This document shows, piece after piece, positions 37,342-45,505 of a DNA stretch of 64,000 bases (the first letter of the stretch is position 1; each line of letters begins with the position of its first letter). The notes below the pieces were generated by a model. It was given only the letters and a program-made list of their open reading frames with translations. It ran no database searches and was not told where the DNA came from. The position numbers and the translations under genes are program-made. The DNA is from DSYU01 sp964437595 (GTDB lineage: Bacteria; Chloroflexota; Anaerolineae; Anaerolineales; Anaerolineaceae), in assembly GCA_964437595.1 (NCBI GenBank), contig CAYTHO010000002.1:109452-173451 (forward strand), written 5' to 3'.

Positions 37342-37962
37342 ATGGTATGCTTTCGCCCAAAAGCAAAAAAATCAATCTTACTAATGATCGTTGTTTGGAG
37401 CTTATATTTTTTAAGCTTGATTGGCGCTTTATTTTGGATACGTAGCGAAAATCAGCGTATTATGGCGCTTTTCCAGCAATCACCTCTATGCGATAGAAAT
37501 GTCCAATTTCAAGATAACTGCCATGATGAATTTACAGCAGTCGTAAATCAAGTTTCCGTTCTCTATACTGGCTGGGGGACGAATCGGTATGGGGGGAGTT
37601 CACCAAACGGTCATGAAGCCGCTGTGATTTCCCTAGACTTCGTCATGCCAGATGGAAGTATTGTGAACACACGCATCAATAAGCAGGTGGATTACCAAAA
37701 TCAGGTTGACCAAGACAATAACTTCTGGGTGTATCTAGACCAACTAGAACGAATCCGGAAAGGAGACAATCTTACCGTCTCTCGATGGAATGGAAAAATT
37801 ATCTCAATAAAAGCACAAGAATCCCCTTCTATCTATACTTTGGATCATCCTCAAAACAGGATAAAAAGCCAAACCTTAATGATACAAGCTATTTTTGGCG
37901 TGTTGTTCATCTTGCTCCTTGTATGGAGTGGTTACGAGATTATCCGTAAACCAAAACGATGA
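37342..37962 (+). CDS. Hypothetical two-helix membrane protein
   Basis: A 206-residue protein. One membrane helix is near residues 10-32 (ILLMIVVWSLYFLSLIGALFW) and a second near 178-198 (IFGVLFILLLVWSGYEII). A beta-rich domain of about 140 residues lies between them, on the outside if the positive-inside rule holds. The layout resembles DUF3592-like proteins, but I cannot confirm the family. It shares the AT-rich composition of the preceding gene. No strong ribosome site is seen. Confidence 0.6.
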   Translation: MVCFRPKAKKSILLMIVVWSLYFLSLIGALFWIRSENQRIMALFQQSPLCDRNVQFQDNCHDEFTAVVNQVSVLYTGWGTNRYGGSSPNGHEAAVISLDFVMPDGSIVNTRINKQVDYQNQVDQDNNFWVYLDQLERIRKGDNLTVSRWNGKIISIKAQESPSIYTLDHPQNRIKSQTLMIQAIFGVLFILLLVWSGYEIIRKPKR

Positions 37963-38063
37963 TTTTCTCCCCTGCCGGGTGCAGGTCGTTAATCCATGAG
38001 AGTGATCCAAGGTGAGAGAGTCTCGCGAGCCGTTCATCAGTTAGAATAAATTGTCAGGGTTCC

Positions 38064-38107
38064 GGCCATGACGCACCAAGAGGTTCAGGCCATCGCGCCA
38101 AGAGGTT
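38064..38107 (+). repeat. Imperfect tandem duplication
   Basis: GGCCATGACGCACCAAGAGGTT (38064-38085) is repeated as GGCCATCGCGCCAAGAGGTT (38088-38107) with a two-base deletion, just in front of the broken phosphoesterase gene. Confidence 0.6.
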
Positions 38108-38120
38108 TGTGGATCGTTCT

Positions 38121-38964
38121 ATGCCCACCGCCATCCTTTCTGACATACACGGCAACACCCCTGCCCTGGAAGCCATCCTGGACGACATTGACCGCTGTGG
38201 ATGCTCCACCATCTATAACCTGGGTGATGTTGTCGCCGGGTTCGACCCGGGCGGCGCGCTGGGGCTGGTGCGCGGGATGGGCGGGCGGATGATCTCGATT
38301 AAAGGTAACGCGGAGTATTACGTGCTCACTCCACAGCTCGATGAGCTGCCCGACCGTGACGCATCCTATCACCCCCGGCCTGATCCAGATCGTTACGTTT
38401 TCCCGCGATCGCCTCACGGCTGATGACCTGGACTGGCTGGCGGCGCTGCCCGATCATCTCTTTGTGCAGGGCTCGTGCCTGGTTCACGATCACCCGCTTG
38501 ACCGTTTCTATCCCGAGCGCTGGCATATTCCCGGACTGGCGGAGATTTACCAAGAATGGTATTTCCATTCTGATGGTATTTCTAAAAAGATGCCTGAGGG
38601 CAAATGGTATGAACTGTGGGACTGGATGGAACAGCAGGGGCAGCGGGCGGTGTTCTGCGGGCACACGCACGAGCCTTTCATCCGCCGCCAGGAGGATCGC
38701 GTGGTGTGCAATGCCGGCGGAGCCGGATTTCCACTCGACGGCGACCCGCGACCTTCCTGGGTGCTGGTGGAAGGCGAGCCGGGTAGTGGGTGTAGCCTCT
38801 CGATCCGCAGGGTGGAATATGATATCAATCGGGCGATTCGGATGATTAACGCAGTGGATTACCTGGGCTTCCAAGGGCCTAAAAGACAGAATGCATATAA
38901 AAAGATGATCCAAACCGGCATCCACTGGCGGGTTCATGAAAGAAATGCTTCACTTCTTAGATGA
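38121..38964 (+). pseudogene. Frameshifted calcineurin-like metallophosphoesterase
   Basis: Two overlapping frames together make one phosphoesterase. The first (to 38423) carries LSDIHGNTPALEAIL, LGDVVAGFDP and IKGNAEYY. The second (to 38964) carries TFSRDRLTADDLDWLAALP, QGSCLVHDHPLD and FCGHTHEPF, with a C-terminal VEYDINRAIRMI like the intact paralogue at 6571. A one-base indel somewhere between about 38340 and 38400 would restore a protein of roughly 280 residues. It is either a pseudogene or a sequencing error. Possible starts are GTG 38109 or ATG 38121. Confidence 0.78.
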
Positions 38965-39136
38965 CCCCAGCCCGCCAAATGACATACGCCATGTTTTCCA
39001 AATGGATAAACGAATGCTTGATGGAACTCACATGCCTACCAGACGGCAGTGATGCAGATTTCATCTTGCGATTTGTTTAGACAGCTTTTTCTCTTACGAA
39101 AAAAGCCAGCCCCTTTGTGTTATCATAAGCGCCAGT

Positions 39137-39760
39137 ATGATAACGAAACCTGGCGACTCGAATGGGGTTAAATCAGATAACGAAGCACCGGATGTGCCTG
39201 GCGGAGCCGAACGACCGGAGAACGAGATTGTGGAACAGGCGGCGCGTGGGGACAATGAAGCTTTCAGCCTTCTCTATGAGCGCTATGTTACGCGGATTTA
39301 TAACTATATCTACTACCGCACGGGCAACCCGCACGAAGCCGAAGACTTAACCTCGCGTGTTTTCCACCGCGCTCTCCATCATATCAACCATTATGACAAT
39401 CGCGGGGTGCCGTTTTCAGCCTGGCTGTACCGCATTGCTCATAACCTGGTGGCCAACTGGCACCGCGATAACAGCCGCCGTAGAGAAGTACCGCTGGAAG
39501 ATTACACCCAGCAGCCGCAGCGTGCGCTCGCCCCAGAAGCCAGCGTGGTTGGCAACCAGGAAATGGAAGACATGCTGAAGTGCATTCGGCGCCTTCCAGC
39601 GGAAAGGCAGCAACTGCTGATCTTGAAATTTGTTGAAGGCATGTCGAACGCAGAAGTAGCGGCGATTATGATGCGCAGCGAAGGCGCGATAAAAAGTCTG
39701 TATCACCGCACGCTGATGACGCTGCGTGATGAATTGAGTAAAATTGGTCATAAGGAGTAA
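39137..39760 (+). CDS. ECF-type RNA polymerase sigma factor
   Basis: A 207-residue group 4 sigma factor. Region 2 (about 35-105) has AFSLLYERYVTRIYNYIYYRTGN, EDLTSRVF and FSAWLYRIAHNLVANWHRD. Region 4 (about 140-200) has LPAERQQLLILKFVEGMSNAEVA and a helix-turn-helix ending IKSLYHRTL. A -10-like TATCAT at 39121-39126 lies ten bases before the ATG with no ribosome site. DegV follows after three bases and a small membrane protein after that, which suggests one operon. An anti-sigma role for the small protein is possible. Confidence 0.92.
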   Translation: MITKPGDSNGVKSDNEAPDVPGGAERPENEIVEQAARGDNEAFSLLYERYVTRIYNYIYYRTGNPHEAEDLTSRVFHRALHHINHYDNRGVPFSAWLYRIAHNLVANWHRDNSRRREVPLEDYTQQPQRALAPEASVVGNQEMEDMLKCIRRLPAERQQLLILKFVEGMSNAEVAAIMMRSEGAIKSLYHRTLMTLRDELSKIGHKE

Positions 39761-39763
39761 CCC

Positions 39764-40618
39764 ATGCTCAGGATCGTCATTGATGGCGCCGCTGACATGC
39801 CCGCCGAGTGGGAGGAAACCTACGCAATCAACATTCTTCCACTGCACGTAAATTTTGGCGAGGAAACTTATACCCAGGGCTTCAGTTTTACCAATGCGGA
39901 TTTTTACCGCCTGGTAAGTGAAAAAAGGGTGATTCCCAAGACCTCCCTGCCGTCGATCGGACAGATAAAGGAATTCTATCGATCCATCGCTCAGGCGGGA
40001 GACACAATCCTGTCCATCCATATATCCAGCCGGCTTTCCGGAACCTATGCAACCGTACAAACTGCTGCTCGCGAGCTGGCTGGGGAATTTAAGATCATCG
40101 TGTTCGACTCGCTGGCTGGTTCGGCGGCGCAGGCCTTCCTGGCACGCGAAGCGCGCCTGATGGAACAGGCCGGTGCAGCGCTCCCCGAGATCGTCGCCTG
40201 CCTTGAGTCGATCCGCGAACGGATTGCGATTATTTTTACCATCAACACGCTCGACTATGCTTACCTCAGCGGGCGCATTGGCGCGCTGCAAAATCTCATC
40301 GCCGCCGCATTGAAGGTAAAGCCCATAATCGTTCTGCGCGAGGGCCTGCTTGATATTGCTGAAAGAGTCCGCACCCGCCAGCGCTCGATCGATCACGTGC
40401 TGACGAGATTAAAAGAACGCTTTGGCAGCCGGCTGGTCAATATTGCCGTTGTCCACGCTGCCGACCCATTGGCAGCCCAGTCTATCCTGAGCCAGGTACA
40501 AAGCTTGCTCAACGTTAAAGAGGCCATCCTCACCGAGCTTGCTATCCCTGTTGCTGCCAACCTGGGACCAGGCGCTATTGGGGTAATAGGATATACCGTT
40601 GAGGAGGAAAGATTGTGA
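39764..40618 (+). CDS. DegV family fatty-acid-binding protein
   Basis: A 284-residue cytosolic fatty-acid carrier of the FakB/DegV type. The lipid-contacting motifs TSLPS and ISSRLSGTY are present, and the C-terminal segment ends LGPGAIGVIGY as in the family. In Firmicutes such proteins present fatty acids to a kinase (FakA); no FakA is in the window. The ribosome site AAGGAG precedes ATG 39764, three bases after the sigma factor stop, and its own stop overlaps the next gene. Confidence 0.92.
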   Translation: MLRIVIDGAADMPAEWEETYAINILPLHVNFGEETYTQGFSFTNADFYRLVSEKRVIPKTSLPSIGQIKEFYRSIAQAGDTILSIHISSRLSGTYATVQTAARELAGEFKIIVFDSLAGSAAQAFLAREARLMEQAGAALPEIVACLESIRERIAIIFTINTLDYAYLSGRIGALQNLIAAALKVKPIIVLREGLLDIAERVRTRQRSIDHVLTRLKERFGSRLVNIAVVHAADPLAAQSILSQVQSLLNVKEAILTELAIPVAANLGPGAIGVIGYTVEEERL

Positions 40619-40875
40619 TGCCCTCTACCCGCGCGAAGAATGATGACCGTTCTTCAGAATTGGAAGCCAGCCTGGAAAATCAACTTAAACGCTCACTGCG
40701 CCGGATTGAACCGGACCCTGAGTTTGTCGGCCACCTGCATAACCGGCTTACCACACCAACCGAGATGACCATCGAACGCCGTCAGAATACAGCCTTCGGG
40801 CTGCTCCTGCTGGCAATCTCGCTGCTGTCGGGGATTTTTGTCATCTGGCTGCTGCGCCAGCTACGCGCAACCTAG
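40615..40875 (+). CDS. Small single-pass membrane protein after sigma factor and degV
   Basis: An 86-residue protein with a charged N-terminal region of about 58 residues (KRSLRRIEPDPEFVGHLHNRL) and one membrane helix (LLLLAISLLSGIFVIWLL). The GTG at 40615 has GAGGAGG seven bases upstream and overlaps the degV stop; ATG 40618 is an alternative. Its position after an ECF sigma factor gene and its short cytoplasmic domain plus single helix suggest an anti-sigma-like partner, but no zinc-finger anti-sigma motif is present. In the same frame after the TAG, about 90 codons remain open (see findings). Confidence 0.65.
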   Translation: MMPSTRAKNDDRSSELEASLENQLKRSLRRIEPDPEFVGHLHNRLTTPTEMTIERRQNTAFGLLLLAISLLSGIFVIWLLRQLRAT

Positions 40876-41053
40876 CCGGGCACAACGCACGCGGACAATG
40901 AAGAGAAGATCCGACAAAATCAGGCCCAGATTGCGAGCCGCGCATGGGTTGTAATCGACTCTGATGATTTCGTCCAAATCGCCGGAAGGTTTGCGAAAAG
41001 TCCCTACAAAAACGAGCCAAGCGAGCGTAAGCGGCGGCGAGAAGAAAAACGCA

Positions 41054-41314
41054 TTAGCGCACGGGCACGCCCAGCTTCCGGCACAATTCCGCGGTTGAAG
41101 GCTCTACCAGAATACTGCCATCGGGGAAGACAATCGTTGGCACGCTGCGGCAGCCGTGGTTGACGCTTTCGACATACTTGCGCGCTTCCATGTCTTTATC
41201 AATGTCAATCCACACGTAGGGGATGTTATTCTGATCAAAAACCATTTGGGCGCGGCGGGTATCGTAGCACCAGGTAGTGCCATACATGATAGTTTTCCCC
41301 TGCGATTCAGTCAT
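41054..41314 (-). CDS. Glutaredoxin/mycoredoxin-like protein with one active-site cysteine
   Basis: An 86-residue thioredoxin-fold protein. The active-site loop is TTWCYDTRRA: C16 is the nucleophile and the second cysteine of a CxxC is replaced by T19. The cis-Pro and substrate-binding segment is RSVPTIVFPDGS. Related proteins reduce mixed disulfides with a low-molecular-weight thiol. A monothiol site would favour deglutathionylation-like or mycothiol/bacillithiol-like chemistry, but the partner thiol is unknown. ATG 41314 has AGGAGAGG upstream. It lies 12 bases after the next minus-strand gene (41327-41680) and is probably cotranscribed with it. Confidence 0.85.
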   Translation of the reverse strand: MTESQGKTIMYGTTWCYDTRRAQMVFDQNNIPYVWIDIDKDMEARKYVESVNHGCRSVPTIVFPDGSILVEPSTAELCRKLGVPVR

Positions 41315-41326
41315 ATCCCTCTCCTG

Positions 41327-41680
41327 TTATTCGTCCGCCATCGATATCCTTGTTTCCAGCGCTTCTGCCAGCCAGGCGGCTTCGGCCAGCAGATCCACAT
41401 TCAGCGGAAGCTCGAAACCTTCATCCACACGGGTCAGTAAACGCCCCGCCACCCCGCGGATTTCTTCGGATACTTCACCATCACCTTGGAGATACGCCAG
41501 TAGATCATAGGCGCTGGAGGCGGGCAATTTCAGACCGCGCGCTTCCAGGTAAGCGCGGATGGCAGCCCCCGCTGCCCTGCGCGCGCACACCCGCGCCCGG
41601 CCCTCAAATCCCTCGGCGCGCGCTGCTGCACCCTTTGCCAGTTCATTTCTGATCTTTGACTTATCTTCCAGTCGAAACAT
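41327..41680 (-). CDS. Hypothetical small helical protein
   Basis: A 117-residue, almost entirely helical protein rich in Ala, Arg and Leu, with RARVCARRAAGAAIRAYLEARG near residues 28-50. The pattern is reminiscent of HEPN-type helical proteins, but the RNase-like RxxxxH motif is absent, so no function is claimed. It is transcribed just ahead of the glutaredoxin-like gene and probably shares its message. No ribosome site is visible at ATG 41680. Confidence 0.6.
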   Translation of the reverse strand: MFRLEDKSKIRNELAKGAAARAEGFEGRARVCARRAAGAAIRAYLEARGLKLPASSAYDLLAYLQGDGEVSEEIRGVAGRLLTRVDEGFELPLNVDLLAEAAWLAEALETRISMADE

Positions 41681-41710
41681 TCACTGTATTTTACCGCGTT
41701 CTACATTTTC

Positions 41711-41738
41711 TTGACACATCCTTATCCAAAGCTACAAT
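41711..41738 (+). promoter_or_regulatory. Promoter of the S51-like/CysRS-tail gene
   Basis: Perfect -35 TTGACA (41711-41716), 16-base spacer, TACAAT (41733-41738). The ribosome site AAAGGAAGC lies ahead of ATG 41774. Confidence 0.8.
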
Positions 41739-41773
41739 AATCAAGGTGTGATTACAAAGGAAGCAGGTACAAA

Positions 41774-42874
41774 ATGCAGTTTCCTGGGACAGTTACATTG
41801 ATCGGCTCGGGTGAGACGGCTGCAACTGGTGGGCAGGTATTTGAAACTGCTGCTCGCAGGCAGGACGAGCGTTTCAGGTTAATAACTTCGCGGAAACTGC
41901 CATTACAAATCAGTGTGCTGGAAACCCCAGCCGGATTTGAAGCCAATGCACAGCGCGTGGCCGGGAGAGTGGCCGAGTATATCGAAACGCGCCTGCAAAA
42001 CGATCACCCTGTGGTTCACCTGGTGCATGCCCGAAAAAGGGGTACAGCCTACAGCCCAGACGCCCCTGAGATCGTTCTACCACTGTACAGCAGCCATATC
42101 ATCTTCTTCGGCCCTGGAAGCCCTACTTACACCGTCCGCCAGTTGCGAAACAGCCTGGCATGGTACATCGTGCAGAGTCGGCACCGGCTGGGGGCAGCCC
42201 TGGTGCTGGCCAGCGCCGCTACCATTTCCCTCGGCGCACTGGTCCTGCCCGTTTATGAGATTTACAAAGTCGGTGAAGATCCGCACTGGAAGCCAGGGCT
42301 GGATTTCTTCAAACCGTACGGGCTAAAATTGATTATCATTCCCCACTGGAACAACCGGGACGGTGGGGACGAACTGGACACCTCGCACTGTTTTATGGGG
42401 AGAGAACGCTTCGAAATGCTGCGGGCTATGATCCCAGAGGATATGACCATTGTGGGAATCGATGAACACACGGCTGTTACCATCGATTTCGAAGCACAGT
42501 CCTGCTACGTGCGCGGCGCAGGCCAGGTGCACGTGCTGCGCGGCGAAAAAGAACAGGAGTGCGCCGCCGGGTGTTCATTCCCAATCCAGCATCTGGGAGA
42601 GTATCACCCGCTGGAAGCCCCGGAAATTGGCCTGCCGGGAAACGTGTGGCGCCAGGCGCTGGCCGCTCAGCAATCAGAGGAAGCGATATCAGGGCCAGAC
42701 GAGCCAGGCGAACATCCCATCCCAATCGAGGTGCAGCGGCTGGTCGAAGAGCGCCAGGCCGCACGCCAGGCCAAAGACTGGGCCCGCGCTGACCAGCTTA
42801 GGCGGGAGATCGCTGCTCTGGGCTGGCAGGTAAAGGATACGCCAGAAGGGCCAATAATTGAGCCTGGAAATTGA
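41774..42874 (+). CDS. S51/cyanophycinase-like domain fused to a cysteinyl-tRNA synthetase tail
   Basis: A 366-residue protein. Residues 1 to about 250 form a class I glutamine-amidotransferase-like fold resembling peptidase E/cyanophycinase: TLIGSGETA at the start, FFGPGSPTYTVRQL, and a nucleophile-elbow candidate LASAATISLGA followed by VYEIYKVGED. The Ser/His/Glu triad of S51 cannot be confirmed. Residues about 325-366 (RQAARQAKDWARADQLRREI, then LGWQVKDTPEGP) match the small C-terminal domain of cysteinyl-tRNA synthetases closely. No full cysS is in the window. The function of the fusion is unknown. Confidence 0.72.
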   Translation: MQFPGTVTLIGSGETAATGGQVFETAARRQDERFRLITSRKLPLQISVLETPAGFEANAQRVAGRVAEYIETRLQNDHPVVHLVHARKRGTAYSPDAPEIVLPLYSSHIIFFGPGSPTYTVRQLRNSLAWYIVQSRHRLGAALVLASAATISLGALVLPVYEIYKVGEDPHWKPGLDFFKPYGLKLIIIPHWNNRDGGDELDTSHCFMGRERFEMLRAMIPEDMTIVGIDEHTAVTIDFEAQSCYVRGAGQVHVLRGEKEQECAAGCSFPIQHLGEYHPLEAPEIGLPGNVWRQALAAQQSEEAISGPDEPGEHPIPIEVQRLVEERQAARQAKDWARADQLRREIAALGWQVKDTPEGPIIEPGN

Positions 42875-42881
42875 TAAGGAA

Positions 42882-42926
42882 AAGGGGAGATGATTTCGCG
42901 GCAGAACCGCGAAATCATCTCCCCTT
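42882..42926. terminator. Very strong bidirectional terminator
   Basis: A 20-bp perfect stem (42882-42901 with 42907-42926) around the loop CAGAA, followed by ATTTTG. It lies between the convergent S51-like gene and the DUF4870 gene. Confidence 0.9.
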
Positions 42927-42950
42927 ATTTTGTTCTAAATCAATCCGTGA

Positions 42951-43283
42951 TTACCAACCCTGCTGGCGAACGAAATTAGAAATGAACGGGATTTCGATCG
43001 TTTCGCCGCGATTTGCCTTAACGCCTAACCATACGTTCGCAACGATGGTGATAACAGCGGTAATGCAGCCAACGAAAAACACCGGGGTCAAAATGGCATT
43101 AATTACCCACTCGATGACTCCCAAAATCAGCGCCTGGCTGTTGTGCGCCTTCAAGAACGGCCTGTCTTTCTTGTCCGGCATGAGCAGAATAATAACGGGG
43201 ACAAGCGGGGTCAGGATGTAGGCCAACATCGCCCACAGGCGATCATCGCTGGTTACATCGGTGGGTGAAAACTGCTGATTCAT
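42951..43283 (-). CDS. DUF4870 small membrane protein
   Basis: A 110-residue membrane protein with three hydrophobic helices: MLAYILTPLVPVIILLM, LILGVIEWVINAILTPVFF and a third, VGCITAVITIVANVWLGV. The typical DUF4870 segment PFLKAHNSQAL is present. Function unknown. The ATG at 43283 is chosen because GGAGGAG stands immediately upstream; a longer frame from 43295 would start inside that ribosome site. Confidence 0.88.
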   Translation of the reverse strand: MNQQFSPTDVTSDDRLWAMLAYILTPLVPVIILLMPDKKDRPFLKAHNSQALILGVIEWVINAILTPVFFVGCITAVITIVANVWLGVKANRGETIEIPFISNFVRQQGW

Positions 43284-43412
43284 TATCTCCTCCATAACAA
43301 AACTGAATACGAATATATAACTCTAGCTAATTGTACCGGTATTTTTAAAAAGATCAACTTCCAATCGTGTATCAATCTTTCGATAACAGCAGCATGTGTT
43401 AAAATCATTGCG

Positions 43413-44330
43413 ATGAACATACGCGTGGTTTTCATGGGTTCGCCCGAATTTTCTGTACCGACCTTGCGCAGATTGGCCCCAGAATACACAGTTGTTGGCG
43501 TGGTTACTCAGCCAGACCGTCCAGCAGGCCGCGGGCGGGTGCTGACGCCGCCCCCGGTGAAAGTGCTGGCCCAGGAACTGGGTATTCCGGTGATCCAGCC
43601 AGAGAAACTGCGCGAGCCTGAGGCCCAGGAAACACTTCGGGCATGGGCTCCCGACCTGGTCGTGGTCACTGCCTTCGGGCAGATCTTGCGCAAGAGCGTG
43701 CTGGAACTGCCGCGCTACGGCTGCATTAACGTGCACGCATCGCTGCTGCCGCGCTGGCGCGGCGCCGCGCCCATCCAGGCAGCGATTCTGCACGGCGACC
43801 GTCAGACCGGAGCAACAATCATGGTGATGGACGCCGGGCTTGACACAGGCCCAATGCTTTCACAACAGCCAATGGAAATCCTCCCGGAGGATACCGCTGG
43901 ATCACTGGGCGAGCGCCTGTCTGAGGCAGGCGCAGATCTGTTGATGCGGACTCTGCCTGCTTACCTGGTTGGCTCGCTCCAACCACAACCACAGGATGAA
44001 ACAGCGGTTACGGTCTTCCCGACCATCCAAAAAGAGGAAGGCCTGCTCGATTTCTCCCAGCCCGCCGAAGCGCTGGAACGGCGCGTGCGCGCCTTCAACC
44101 CCTGGCCCGGCGCATTTATGGACTGGTTGGGCCAGCCGCTCAAGATCCACCGCGCGCACGTGGAAGCCTGCACAGATTACCCTGCCGGGCAGCGCCTTAT
44201 CGCCCACAACCTGCCCGCGGTCAGCACCACAGCGGGCTGCCTGGTGTTTGATGAGGTGCAGCCTGCCGGAAAGCGCCCCATGCCCGGCGCGGCCTTCCTG
44301 AACGGCAACCGAAGCTGGGGCAAAACGTAA
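43413..44330 (+). CDS. fmt: Methionyl-tRNA formyltransferase
   Basis: A 305-residue enzyme that formylates initiator Met-tRNA with 10-formyl-THF. The N-terminal formyltransferase domain has GSPEFSVPTL, NVHASLLPRWRGAAPIQ and DTGPML; the C-terminal beta-barrel contains RVRAFNPWPGAF. A TAAAAT at 43400-43405 ends seven bases before the ATG and there is no ribosome site, so a leaderless message is possible. panE follows after four bases. def (peptide deformylase) is not in the window. Confidence 0.96.
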   Translation: MNIRVVFMGSPEFSVPTLRRLAPEYTVVGVVTQPDRPAGRGRVLTPPPVKVLAQELGIPVIQPEKLREPEAQETLRAWAPDLVVVTAFGQILRKSVLELPRYGCINVHASLLPRWRGAAPIQAAILHGDRQTGATIMVMDAGLDTGPMLSQQPMEILPEDTAGSLGERLSEAGADLLMRTLPAYLVGSLQPQPQDETAVTVFPTIQKEEGLLDFSQPAEALERRVRAFNPWPGAFMDWLGQPLKIHRAHVEACTDYPAGQRLIAHNLPAVSTTAGCLVFDEVQPAGKRPMPGAAFLNGNRSWGKT

Positions 44331-44334
44331 AGCC

Positions 44335-45396
44335 ATGACCAACCGCTCACCCTCTTCCCGTCCACTGCGATTCCTCTGTTTTGGCGTCGGCGCGATTGGT
44401 ACATACATCGGCGGCAGCCTGGCGCTGGCGAGCTATCCAGTAACTTTTATTGAGCGGCCTGAAGTGGCGGAAGCCGTTCACGGGCGCGGGCTCTCCCTGG
44501 AGATCGCGGGGAAAAAACATAGAATCCCGGACCCGGTAGTAGTAGAGAGCGCAACAGCCGCAATGGAGAATGGGCCATATGACGCGGCCATTCTAGCGGT
44601 CAAGGCCTACGACACTGCATCCGTGCTGGAAAGCATCCGGGACTGCCTGGATGCCTTTCCACCCATCCTTTCCTTACAGAACGGCGTAGAAAACGAACCA
44701 CAGATGGCGGCTGTGCTGGGAAAAGAGCGAGTAATCCCCGGCACGGTCACCACCGCCATCGGACGCAGAGGCCCGGGGGAAATTGTAGTGGAGCGTATGC
44801 GCGGCACTGGGGTTTCCACACTGCATCCGCTGGGCCCTGCGCTGGTGGAAGCGATGACGCGCGCCGGTTTACGCACGCGCGGATACCCGAACCCTGCCGC
44901 GATGAAATGGTCTAAGATGCTGACCAACCTGCTGGCTAACGCCTCGTCAGCGATTTTGGATATGACACCCGCGCAAATCTTTGCCGACCCAGACCTGTAC
45001 TGTATTGAAATTCGCCAGCTGCGCGAGGCGCTGCGGGTAATACAGGCGCAGGGCATCCCGGTGGTAGACCTGCCATCTACCCCAGTGCGGCTGCTGGCCT
45101 GGGCAGTGAAAACGCTGCCGCTGGCAATCAGCCGCCCGCTGCTGGCCCGCTCGGTAGGCGCCGGGCGCGGGGCGAAGATGCCATCCTTCCATATCGACCT
45201 GTACAGCGGGCGCGGCAAAAGTGAAGTCGACTACCTGAACGGGGCCGTTGTGCGCTACGGGCAGCGCTACCACACTGCCACCCCGGTCAACCAGGCGCTC
45301 AACGAAATTCTCCTCGGGCTGACCAGCGGCGAGATGGATCGCGCCAGCTTTGCACACGCCCCTCAGGCGCTGCTAGACAAAATTCCTGCCGAATGA
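44335..45396 (+). CDS. panE: Ketopantoate reductase family protein
   Basis: A 353-residue NADPH-dependent 2-dehydropantoate 2-reductase-like protein. The dinucleotide fold starts GVGAIGTYIGG, the central block has LQNGVENE, and the C-terminal helical domain contains the catalytic-lysine region AAMKWSKMLTNLLANA. It would make pantoate for coenzyme A; the family also includes close relatives of other specificity, so the assignment is probable rather than certain. Four bases separate it from fmt, indicating an operon. Confidence 0.87.
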   Translation: MTNRSPSSRPLRFLCFGVGAIGTYIGGSLALASYPVTFIERPEVAEAVHGRGLSLEIAGKKHRIPDPVVVESATAAMENGPYDAAILAVKAYDTASVLESIRDCLDAFPPILSLQNGVENEPQMAAVLGKERVIPGTVTTAIGRRGPGEIVVERMRGTGVSTLHPLGPALVEAMTRAGLRTRGYPNPAAMKWSKMLTNLLANASSAILDMTPAQIFADPDLYCIEIRQLREALRVIQAQGIPVVDLPSTPVRLLAWAVKTLPLAISRPLLARSVGAGRGAKMPSFHIDLYSGRGKSEVDYLNGAVVRYGQRYHTATPVNQALNEILLGLTSGEMDRASFAHAPQALLDKIPAE

Positions 45397-45505
45397 TAGA
45401 CCGCCGTGCCCGGGCGGGTCCGCCCGACAAACCAGGTCATTGAAACCACTGTACTGCATGTTGAATAATCCTGCTCCCTTTCCCTTCTCTTTCTAAGGCT
45501 ACACC

